A stretch of DNA of 64,000 bases from Eucommia ulmoides (Eukaryota > Streptophyta > Magnoliopsida > Garryales > Eucommiaceae), in assembly GCA_016647705.1 (NCBI GenBank), contig CM028334.1:13363546-13427545 (forward strand), read 5' to 3'. The position numbers and the translations under genes are program-made. Positions 1 to 12,400 of this stretch are shown one piece after another. Below the pieces are notes generated by a model that saw nothing but the letters and a program-made list of their open reading frames with translations, was not told the origin of the DNA and did not search any database. The number at the start of each line of letters is the position of its first letter. The first letter of the stretch is position 1.

Positions 1-445
1 ATATCATAATATTACCTATAAATGATCTCTTAATCCAAAAAAAAATTATATAGAAAAGCAATTATTTTTTTCTTTTCGAAAAAAGTAATTAAAATCATGT
101 TTTAAATTTTTTCATATATTATTTTTGAAAAGTACTTTTTAAGTGCAAAACAAACACTAGCTCTAAAATCAAGTGTTTTTTTTTTTTTTTTTTTTTTTGA
201 AAAAAATAAAAAATAAAAAATAAAAATAAATAAAAGAAAGGCTACCAACTGGTGCCTAAATTATTACTAAAAGTATTTCTTCAAAATTCATCCTTTGCTT
301 TATCTCCCCAAATGATCTCCCAATAGAAAGGACAAATGGGGGAAGAAAAGAAAGTGCAACCCCCCAACCCACCCCAGGAAAAGAAGTTCGAGAGATATGG
401 CAGGAAAAAGAAAAAGAAAACTAAAAATATTTATTTTCATGTCAC
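1..445 (-). other. Partial intron after exon 24, AT-rich
   Basis: The donor CACAG|GTGACATG sits at 446. No sequence resembling the expected cysteine-rich final exon was found on the minus strand down to base 1. There is a T run near 176-198 and A-rich tracts at 204-236. Nothing else is seen, so the 3' end of the gene is taken to lie outside the window. Confidence 0.6.
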
Positions 446-3400
446 CTGTGTGGAAATGCCAGACCCTCCCGGATGAGAATCATATAGTAGAACTCTTTCA
501 GGAATATAGCGACTATCATAAGGGTTTACACACTCTGAAGCCAGATCAGATGAATTGCAAATTATATACCTAAATACATGCCAAAGCATCAGGTAGTGAG
601 ACTCGGCAATATCAAAATCACAGAAAGGGGAACAAGCAACACGCTTCCAAGTTTCTGACTGCAGTATTGATTATAAAAGAGAATCACGATGGAAGATGTC
701 AAAGCCATTGCTTCATATTTGTTTAGAATTTAGAATCCTCCAAATACCAAAGAGGATGCACGGTTTAAATTCCAGACATCATGAACATTAGACTTACAAA
801 GGAACAACATTGAGAAGAGCATGTCCAGCAGCATGCAGCCCTCCACGGAATGAGTAGTTCCTGGACTCTACAGATGTTTTTATGGATTGTGGGACTCGAA
901 CCCAAACGGCCTATTTACATGCAATAAAACAAAAGTAATTCACCACAAGCAACATTTAGGATATCCCAAACATAAAAGAAGAAATGATGAGTGTAGAAAA
1001 TAAACAAATAATTCCAAAATAATAAAATTCCTTCAGATAGACATGCACCTGGGATTCATATGAATAATTCGGAAGTGACAATTCGACTGTATCAAAAACT
1101 TGGTTGCTTCCTCTCCATATTCGGCGAAAACCAAACCAAGTAGTTGTCACTTTGCAAGTATGCACATTGACTGTTCTTGAACATTTGATATTCGAAATAC
1201 TAGTTGGATAGGCCTGAACATCAGCAGAACAGGAAATGTTTAGCATGTCTTGTTCTAGGCTTCTAGCATCACTTACAAGGAAGAGCAGTGATTGCAAATA
1301 CAATTATGTATATCACATGAGATTCAGAGACACTGCACAGACACAACATAACAGAAGCAAATAACTTCATCTTCAGGATAGTTAGCTAAGGTTAGTCCGA
1401 CATACACATTGCTTCAGTTGATTTTGTTGTACTTTGAGACCTTAACCAAACAACCAGTTGGAGATAAACTCGGTACAAACTAAGGGAGAAGTGAATAAGG
1501 GGTTTTACTGAATGCAAACTTCGCAAAGCTAGACAACTGTATGGTCAACCAACTGTGATAGCCTAGCTGGCCCCCTTGCACCTTCCGGGGGGTCTATCCA
1601 TGCTATTAGCAAGCGTTGATTCCTTTGTCTATTATCAAGTTTGTAGTTTAATATATAGTGAGTGGTTTGCACTACATTCTTCTAGTGATTTATTTGAACC
1701 TTATTTAGAAACTACACTGCTACTGATTTACCGCTGTATATCAGCATGTGTGTGTATCCAATTTATATTTATTCCATCATTTTATTTATAACTTGGACTA
1801 CATAATTCTGCATGTTGCAAACCAAAAGGAGGCTCAAAGCACAACCATGTCCAGGTCAGGAAATTCTTAGATCATTAACGAACTATCGGAGGATAATATG
1901 GGTTGACAAAAATATAAAAAACAGGTAGAGTTCCTGATAACTGGTCCAGATCTCAGAAAAGACAAAACATAACGAGCTACGCATGGAAGTGGTAGGGTAC
2001 TAATTTCATACAGGATGAAACTTGTTGCCACCTAAGAAAGAAATAAGTACACACAACACAAACATTGAAAATATGTCCAAGGAAACGGAAAACAAATGAT
2101 TAATGAATATAAGGGGGAATGAGATAGACAATTTTCATGTTCCTAATAGTTCAAAATCCTTATTTTTTAAAGATCTATGATAATGATGTCCTATTTCATC
2201 TTTCCTTTTATATTTATTAAGGGTTGCATGTGTGACCTGTAGCCGATCCCTTATTAAAATAGGAAGTCATTTGTTGACATTTGACATGAATGGATACTTC
2301 AAACCATTAGAAGGTGATCATCCAGGTCACACGTTGCTATGAAGCGACAGAGTGTCCCGCATACTCCTTAATACCCAGGTATTCTGTTCATGGTTGTCCA
2401 AGTTTTTTGTAGGCAACGCTTGAAGCGTAAAAATCCCTATGTCACAATTCTACTTGACTAAGGTGATTCCCAAGAAAAGGTGCCCCAAAGTGAATAATCA
2501 CCTATGAATATAGCAACTTGACAAAATTTGGTTGAATTTTAAAAATTGTAGTGTAATTCATGCAATAAAAAGAAGCAGCAAGTGAGGAAAAAGGAATCAA
2601 ACTCCCGCATACAATGTCACCCCCAATGACGTTAATATCTGTGTAATCACGAGTTTTTGTATAATACTTCAAGTCAGCCTCTTGGCACAAAGCAATTTTA
2701 CTGGTCAAATCTAAGTCCTTCACCAGATAAGTTTTTCCTTGATTCATATAGACGGCACCTTCATAGACCTGAAAAAGCAATCAATATATTAAACCTCAAT
2801 GATAAGGTTTTTAATTTAACCAAAAACAAAAAAAATCAGAATGGAGGATTATAAGTACGCTCTTCTAAAAAGATACAAGAAAAATTATAAACATAAAACT
2901 TGGAAAGCTAGGAATGGAAATATGGGTGAGGGAAGGACTCAATCCATCTAAAATTAAGGTATAAGGTCAAATCAGGGCAAGAAAAGAAGGAACTCTGGAG
3001 ACCAACAATTGAAAGAAGTAATTGCTTCAGTGTCCACAAATCAAAAGGGAAACAATGATGCATAAACATCACGAGCATGCCAAGGAAACCCACTGGAGGC
3101 CTTATACCTGAAAGAACACCTTGCTTTCCTCAATTTCTTCGAGGACTTCATTCTTTTGCTTGTCAATTACTTTATATCTCTCTGCCTCAATTGCCCGAAT
3201 ACTAACAGCACGTGAAGGCATTTTCTAGGATAAAGAATGTATAACAGAAAGAATATGACAAAAATCAGTAACAAGTGGTATACAATGTGATCAATGATTA
3301 CAAGACATCCCAGAGACTACAGGAACAGAAAGATAAAAGCCAGAGCTTGCTCACATATACTGTACCTCATGCCCAATATAACTCCAAATGCTAGCAGAAG

Positions 3401-6400
3401 AACCACGTGAGGGATCAGTACTAAGATACCCTCTACTCTCTAGTGTCATTATGGCGTTTTTAAGTCTACAACCAAAATACTTCTCATCATGGACCAAACT
3501 TACAGGGTATTCGAGAGCCGCACAAATCAGGTGTTGTTCAAGCACCTACAGAATTAATATCTCCAGAAATGAGAGCATGTAATCCTTAGTAAACCAAAAA
3601 CAAAATTGTTATGAACTGAAAGATGTATAATACTAAATTCTTGATGATGAGTTATTTGAATCAATGAACCTGCTGATTTTTTGCATCAATATGACAGCAC
3701 TCTACAGGGCTTTGGAAGAGTTTCTGGGGAAAATTCATAAAATACTGATCCAGCGGACCTTCAAATGCAACATATACAGCAAGTGAGGGCTTTTCCCTTC
3801 TCCCAGACCTTCCAGACTGCTGGCGTAAACTAAACATCAACATAAACAACCCCAGTTAGGATACTAGATGGAACGTGTTATCTAATTAAGATAGAAAAAG
3901 AAACAAAGCAGGTCCCATACCTAGCTATACTACCAGGAAAACCTAGGTGCAAGGTTACATCGATGTGTCCAACATCAATACCCAACTCAAGAGCGTTTGT
4001 AGCAGCTACACCACGAAGATTCCCACCAAAAAAGTCACCCTCAATTTTTCTCCGATCCTGCTTAATGTAAAAAAGAAAAAGAGACACGACAGCAACAGGT
4101 TTAAAGCAGCCCGTATTTGGCTCATATAATAATGTTAATCAGAAGATTTTTAATTTTTACTTCAAATGGTATCAAAGGGTAAATGGGTAAATTAACTGAC
4201 CTGAGCAATATACCCAGCACGGTATGCACATATAGAGTTGACCAAACTGGGTGCCATCTCTTGAAGTATTTCTCGCCTTCTCACAAACGTGGATCATCAG
4301 AATACATCTTATTCCTTCGAGTACTTTATGAGAATTAAGATTAAAAATCCATAAGCAAATGAGATAGTGTCACTTACGTATAGCATAAAACAAGTTCACA
4401 AAGTTTGCGTGTTTTGCAAAATGCTATGCAACGTTGTCCATGCTGAACAACTTCCGCAAAGATACGAGAGATCTCAACAATTGGACTGGGAAAAAAAAAA
4501 AAACAATGCCAAGCATTAAAATAACTTATTATAGGTATGTATAAGCATGACTCTAGAACAAACAAGCATTCTGAAACAGCAAAGGAACTCTTGGTTTAAC
4601 TACAAATAAAATTATCGCCTTCTCAACTCAATAAACTTAGCATTTCGGTGAGGTTAGCTACATGAATCTTGTTGTTTATCTTTAAATCCATGTCTTCTAA
4701 TAAGCTATGAGTTACCACATCTTACTAATATTTCAACTCGGTAATTTTACCCCACCCCCACGGTATTACAGGTCATGCTCACAAAGGATCCACAATTTTT
4801 TAACTGCTAGCTAGCTATGTAGCATAACCCTCCACTACAAGTACATAACAGAGAGAATTGGTATGGATTTATTGCTTCATTTAAATGAAATGTGAATTTA
4901 CATTAACAGTCAAGATATTTCACTGCAAGGTTTTAACAACGCGTACACAATAAATTGCAAAAAGGAATTTGTTCGGACTTGGGATCAAGATTCCAATTAG
5001 TCACTCCAAATTTGTAGACTTGATGAAAACCATGAGAGAAAACGCACCAGAACATGTGCAATATCTTCCATGCATAGAAATATAAGAAATTGTCACCTTG
5101 ATCGTCCAATAATAACATTTCCACGACTAAATTTGGTGGCATCCACGCTATGCTTAGTTTTTTTGGGAACCTGTAATCCAACCGCGTCAATGAATGCATA
5201 AAGGGATCAGATTTCTGATCCTGTAGTCATTTCTGAATAAAAGAGTACCAGACAAATAGCAAAGAACTAACAGTTTTCAGGCACAAAGGAGGATTCCAAA
5301 GGACAAAAAGCTTTGAACCGGAAGGACTACCATCTTTGTGGATCAACTCCACTGTCTGTAGGTTTGCAAGTTCCTATACCAGGAGAAGAAGTAAATAATT
5401 AATACCAATATGAATTAATGAAAGATCGAGCAACTTAAGATAATTTCAAAAGAATAAATAAATGTCTAACATTGTGTATTATCCACCATATAAAAGTGTA
5501 AAAGAAACCAATTCTTCATGGCACCATATTGTTGCCAGAGAGATCTCATATAGACTCAACATATTGACCAAATTACTCCTACTATCAAAAGTTGAAAGTG
5601 GATGGAAGAAAAGCCAATAACAAAACTGAAAACTAAAAACATGTTAGATATAAAAAAAATTGATAATTTCCCTAGAAAAAGGAAAATAGGTAAACATAAT
5701 AAAATTATCTTTACCATAGCATGCTCTCGAGGGTTTGCAGATGTTGCAGTAGAAAATACAAAAGAAGGATCTCTACCATACACTGCAGGAGGAAGCAGGA
5801 TGTAAAGGTTTATTTAAAGACAAAAAATAAGAGTTGAATGAGGAAAAGGATATCCATCTTAAGCCACAAAGAGAAATGATACCATGAGAACAGAGTCGCC
5901 GAAGTCTCCTTAAAATAAGAGCAGTGTGACATCCAAAAGCTCCTTTATAGGTATGCGCTTCATCAATGATGACAAATCTAGTAAAGCATAAATAAACACA
6001 AACATAAATAGAGCCCATAAATATATAAGACAGGTTACAAATTATGAGCAAAATAAAAACACATTTTAGAAAATCTGAGTAACCAAGCAACAAATTGTCT
6101 AATTTAATCAGTATCCTGTTATTCTTGTTGAATCCCACATCGATGTTGGGCCCCCGATATCCGTTCGCAGCGGTTTGTCAAAGTCCACCCTGCACGTGAG
6201 GGGGAGTGTTGAATCCCACATCACCTGTATTACCTAATCCTGAGCTATATATAAAGCCTAGGGCAATCCTCCTCTTTCAAGGCGTCCTTTGAGAGTGAGT
6301 TAGGCCCATTGGTTCCTACAATTCTGATCAAAGAAACTCAAGCAAAGATACCTAAGATTGGATAATATTCGCCTGAATTGACTATGGGATGGCAATATTG

Positions 6401-9400
6401 AAATGTGTAACATATCTGGATTTGTGATCAACTGCACATAAGTGGACAAATTCAGCAGCAAGTAAGCAAAGCAATTAGCTGAAGAAAACTCTAATGTCTG
6501 AGACTACCATAATTTAATAACATACCAGTCTAGCATTATCACGAAGCCACAACCTATCCACCTGAGAAGTATCCCCATCATATATTCCAATGTTCAAGCT
6601 AGTATCCAACCCTTTTGTCATAGATAACAAAGTTCTTAGCTGATCTTGAGCCAAAGCCTATGTGCAAACCAAAATTCATAAACTAGGAATTTGAAGTATA
6701 GCTGAAAAATAGAGAATTATTCTTCAAAAATGACTAAATTTGCAAAAAGATCAATCACCACAAACCTTTGTTGGAAAAAGGTATAGAGCACAGAGCGACA
6801 TATTCTGAGACAATACTTCCAGAACTGGAAGATTATAGCAAAGAGATTTCCCACTAGATGTCATGGTTGCAACAGCTACATTCTTGCCAGCAAGGGTAGC
6901 TTGTATTGACTCTCTCTGCAGATACCATAAGAACAAAGATGCATTCAGATTTCAGACAAATATTGGATGTCACAAATCGGGGCTTCAAGAGACCAGAATT
7001 TATACCTGGTGGCTGTACAACTGAGTAACTCCCAGGTATTTGAGGGTGGATTTAGTATAATCTGAAAGTTCAGATGGGACATCAACAAAGTTGGCATTTC
7101 GAGCACTAATTTCTTCAACATGCACTATCTGCATCAGGAAACTCCATAGCAATCAACACTTTCTATCGAATTCATCTGACTATACAAGCATACCAAGGAA
7201 AAACTGGTTTCCTTGGGCTAATTGAATAGATAAATCAAAATAAAATAATCTTTTTGAGGCAAAATAAAATATGGAGTTTTTAAGGGAAAATTGAACTTGG
7301 CCAAAATCAAAGAACCCACACTGCATTAAGTCCTAAAGCAGTTTCTTTATTGCAATAAGGAGATTTTAAATGGTTTTAACTTTTAAATAATAGGCATGGT
7401 TACTTAAGTACTATTTTTTTTTATGTAAAACATATTGTTTTATATGAATAATTATTCGATCTCTCTCTCTCTTCCTCAGTCTCCCAGCCAAAAATCGACC
7501 ATCAACTTGTACATTGGGAGATAAGGAAATTTTGAAGTCTTGGGAATTTTTTCGAACAATGACATCATTGATTGTGTGCACTTGTATGGCAATTGTACGT
7601 GTAATTTGATCCAATATAATTTTGTTCGACTTGTGGCACAAGAATTTATTACTGGACTTATGGGGATATTTAGTGGAATTGGACCCATGACAAACTGTTT
7701 ATCCCCATGAATGAAGCAAACAGTTACCAATAAGGTAGAGAGAATTGTAATTTCTCATTGTAACCCCCAATAACAGAGGAAGGGGAAAAAAATTATAAAA
7801 GAAAGTAGAAACAGAATAAACCTGTCCACGAGATCCAATGCCACTCCTGAGATGATCCACCATTTCCGCAGGTAGTAAGGGGTTTGTGCCCTGCTACGCC
7901 ATAATTTTGTTGAAACGACTTATATTTTCAGGCACGGTATGTCCAAATTCAGTTTACATGCAACAGAGCTATGAATATGCGATGAAAGACTAATATACAC
8001 GAAAATTACGAAAGCAATATTAGAGACAAACTGGTAGACACAGAATGTGGTTTATCTTCATCTTCCAGTGTGAGTCCTCTATTTTGCAAGGACAAATTAA
8101 TAGAAGCTACTGCCTAATGCAAGTCTATCATTCTTATGCATATGATTCTTCAAGTTAGTAAGAAATAGTGAAGCTATTTCAGGTAACTGATAGAACCTGA
8201 CATCATTCACACTCCAAAACTTACACTGCCTATTGCATGCCATAAAATCATGAAATAACTGATGGTAAAACCAAAAGAAAGCGAGAAAGTATGTTCATCG
8301 CATCCCTTCAGTTTGATACTATTGCAGTAGAAACTCCAATAAGGTGTTAAACCAAGACTCAACATCCTTTAAAAACGTTAATAATAAATCCTGTGCATTA
8401 ATAATTTTGTGTCAAGTATTCATGCTACCTCCGTTCTTCCATATTGGATCTAAATTCATGTTAAGCAATAAAGGTACTTGTACCCAATCTAACAAAAATC
8501 ATAGCATTTAAGTTCATGGGGAGAGAGAGAGAGATAAGGGAAAAAACAAAAAATAAAATACAATTATACATATATATAACAATGAATCACTACAACAATG
8601 TACAACTGCAAGTGACTAACATCATAGTAGTAAATGATCTCTTGCAGAAGGTGGGTACATATAGAATGTCCTTCATTCTACCAGGTCAATAAAGTATATA
8701 GCTACAAAGTACAAACTATTTTGTTTTTCTTTCAATTAGGCTTTTACCATTCCTCCGGCAGAGTACAAGACAAGAGATGAAAGAAGGAACACCCCAAACA
8801 CCAGACATGTGAATGGGAATGTGAAGATAAGATACTTACATGACATAGCGCTTCGTTTGAATGAGACGTTGATGCTGCAGAACAGCTTCTCCTTGTGCGT
8901 TTTCTTTCATTTTCATTTGTTGTAGCATCATCCTCCACTAGTCTAAGTATGTTTTCCAAGCAAAACTTTGGTCTCTGCTCTCCAGTTTTACACTGCATGA
9001 AAGCATGTCGCATTATCCACCAACAGAAATATTACTAAAATGTTACAGTTACAGAACAAGAATCAATAACAGATCATATCTACAAACTAGCAAATTTAGA
9101 ATGGAGTGACACATGATTGTTAGGAGGATCCAACTTAAAACCATATGGTGTTAAGTGGAGTAATTCATTTCATATATAGACTACTTTGGAGAGCCTCACA
9201 AATTCGATGTGGGATTCTAACACTCACCCTCATGTGCAACCCTGCCTTGCACGTGATACGATTAAACAATAGAAGAGACAAGACAAACATTCAAACAATC
9301 GAGGGACAAACAAAAAAGACTTTCTAAACCTAACTCTGATACCATGTTAGAAGGTCCCAACTTAAAGTCATATGGTGTTAAGTGGAGTAATTCCTTCTAT

Positions 9401-12400
9401 ATAGAGAGTACTTTGGGAAACCTCACAAATTCGATATGCGATTCTAAAAATGATCACCATTAAAAATTGAATCCTATTCCCAAGCACGAAATGGGTAATT
9501 GGGTTATATGTAGCCAGCAATGGAAGGGGTAGAATGACCTTTATGTCTCCCTATTTTAATTTTAATGTAGGTACGAAAAAGTAAATGAGGTATCAGATAT
9601 CAAGTTACACTCACTAAAAGTTTAAAAGATGTTTCTTTTCCATAGACGAAGGAATCCATTCCACTCCAACCAAAAATCAGACATAAGACAATCTCAATCT
9701 GCTTCTTCGTAATCCTATTTTAAGTATGTGTTTTGGTGTATTTCTCCTTGCAAACAGACCCTCCTTAAATATATATATATTCACATATACACATTTTTTT
9801 GAAAAATAAATGGTAAAATATAAGCATATAATTTTACACAAACACATATATATGATCAAGTGGTACATAGGATTCCATAATCCCCTCCTCTGTTTCCTTC
9901 TTCTGAAATGCGTGTGTGTGTGTTTAATTCAAGGCTACTGATGGTGCTGTTGGTTAAGGTGGTTTTGGTGGCAATCATGTCATTATTGATGGTGGCAGTG
10001 GGAATATTAAGGTTTTCATTGAGATTAGGGAAGGTATGTGTAGAAAGAAGAGTGATGTTATCGCAGGTGTATTGAGAAGGTGGGTGTAGAATCATGATAT
10101 AATCAAAAGTACAAAGATTCATGCCACAAACATAACAACTTAGGCCCCGTTTGGTTAGTGTTCCCACCCCATCCCATCCCATCCCACTCCCAGATTTTTG
10201 GGATTGATATTTGGGAACACGTTTGGTAAACCCGTTTCCGTTCTCATCCCATTCCAAAATTTTGGGATTGATTCCTAAATTCCTTTAGGAGGAGAGAATC
10301 AAAAAATTGTTGATTCTTTCCACTCCCATTCTTTTCCATCCCAAAATGGGACACGCTCGTCATTTACGAAATTATTAATGAGAGATTTTCATCCCAGTTC
10401 ATATTCCATCTCCATCACGATGCATAACGACCTTCTATTTCTCCATCGCCGAAGTTCATATGGCCGAAGCAACCACCATTGCTGGTTTCACATCTCAGGT
10501 AAAGGTTCTCTCTATCTGTTTCTCTTCTTTTCTGTGCATCTCCATCTCTGGTTTCCTCTCTCTCCTAATAGAAAAACCCTATTTTTTTTCTTCTTACCCA
10601 TCGCTCCCAAGCCTTCCCCCACCCCCCCCAAGTTGACCTCTTGGCGCCTCTCCCACTAACACACAAACATAGAGCACATACTAAGGCAGGGCTAACTGAA
10701 AAATGGAGAATCTAAAGTCAAGACCCAGGCACAAGTTTGAAGATGACTAGGTCCAGGTTCTTATTGTTGTGCGGAAGCGTGTCGGGTAGACCCAACACAA
10801 AACAAATATTATGGGAGATGAAAAGAAAACACACACACTGACAAACAAAAACACAAGTTTTAACGAGGTTCGGCAATTTCGCCTACTCCTTAGGAGCAAC
10901 TATGGAACTTCTTTATTTGACAATAAAATACAAATAAAGAGTACAAAACAAGGTCTTAAAACAACTTAAGACACTTGTGCAAAAATTCACCAATTGTGGC
11001 TATTGAGGAATTGAACTCTCTCTCTTAATGTACTTCTTCAATTGAGAGATATTGTTTTCTTCAATTGTGAGATGTTTTTTCTTCAAAACTCATAGCCTCT
11101 ATTTAGAGTAGAGGTTTGAGCTTTGTTTTCAATCTGAACCCAAAAACATGAACCTTCAACAATTTCTGCAGTCCAAAATTGCAGCTCCTTCTTTCAACAA
11201 AAAATGGCCACTTTCACATGCTGATTTTCTCTTCAAAAAAATCTGCTACTACTTTCATATTTTGTTCAATTCAAATAAGGCTGCATCAATAAGAATAAGG
11301 CTCACCATTTGAAAAGAGAGCCACCAACCCAACACTTATAAGATTTTTTGGTTCTTAATTCATGAATTTATGGTCCAAGAATCAAAAGTAACTGTTGTAG
11401 CCTGTGGCATATAAAGAGAAAACAAGAAGAGCTATGAAGACTGCAAATTTCAAGAAACTCTATTTGATTAGATAGAAAAGTTGGGAGTAATTTGCCATAC
11501 CAACAACAATTTTACAGCTACCCGCAGATGTTCTTTAAAGGAATCTTTCCTTCTCATCATTTCTCGGACAATCTTGACCATTGGCAAACGTTTTTGAACT
11601 TGAGAAAAGATAGTAAAGCAAAACTTATAACCTATTTGGATACCAACGCAGTTTTGAAAAACTCAGATAATTAAAGAGATCATACCAGCGCTAGATTTTC
11701 TATCAGCTTGATGATCTTTCAGTTCCATCGAAGAGGTAACAATAACAAGGTCATGCGACTTTTTACCCTCTTTTTCACTGCCAACAAACTGGACAACCTG
11801 AAATAGCACTAGTTATGTTTCCATAAGCAACTTAGAGTTGACAACATTGCGATCCTCGATGATCAATGTGTTAACATTTGCAACTAAACAGGCCAGAGAT
11901 GAAAGAAAGATAGTCAAAATCATTAAACAAAGTACAAAAAAAAATTCATAGATGAAAGATAGTTTGACATGGGGCACATGATGAAGTTCAATTTTTCACC
12001 ATAAAACAGTTCCTGTAGCTGTTTCTAGATCAACGAGGATTAAGCCCAATCATGAAATATTTAAATAGTTACTAGAGGATGTTATAGCATGCCAAGATAT
12101 CATAGGAGTGACATGACTTTTTTAGTTGATGGCATCAAAGTATGGGCAGTCGGTGATGGCATCAACAACTGGTACGATTTTAATTTCCCGAGATCACATC
12201 TTGCAGGAAAACCACTGAAAGTAGCTCTATTTTAAGGAGGGATAATAGTTATTTAAAGTATAGACAGAAAGATTTGTAAGAAGCCACAATTATGAACAGA
12301 AATGTTATTTGTAGCATGGCAGCTCATAGAGACACTTTTCATGAGCATCCATCCATGCATCTCTGCAAACACTTGAGAGTATGAAAGTAGTGACTTTCCA

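Noticed and set aside
10378-10659. 93-codon plus-strand reading frame in helicase intron 4
   Set aside because: Serine-, phenylalanine- and proline-rich, pyrimidine-biased sequence between a MITE-like repeat and a solo LTR; no domain.
8993-11500. Exon 3 joined directly to the exon starting CKTGEQ
   Set aside because: The phases do not fit. A 98-base exon at 11501-11598 (VQKRLPMVKIV start) restores the frame and the family pattern.
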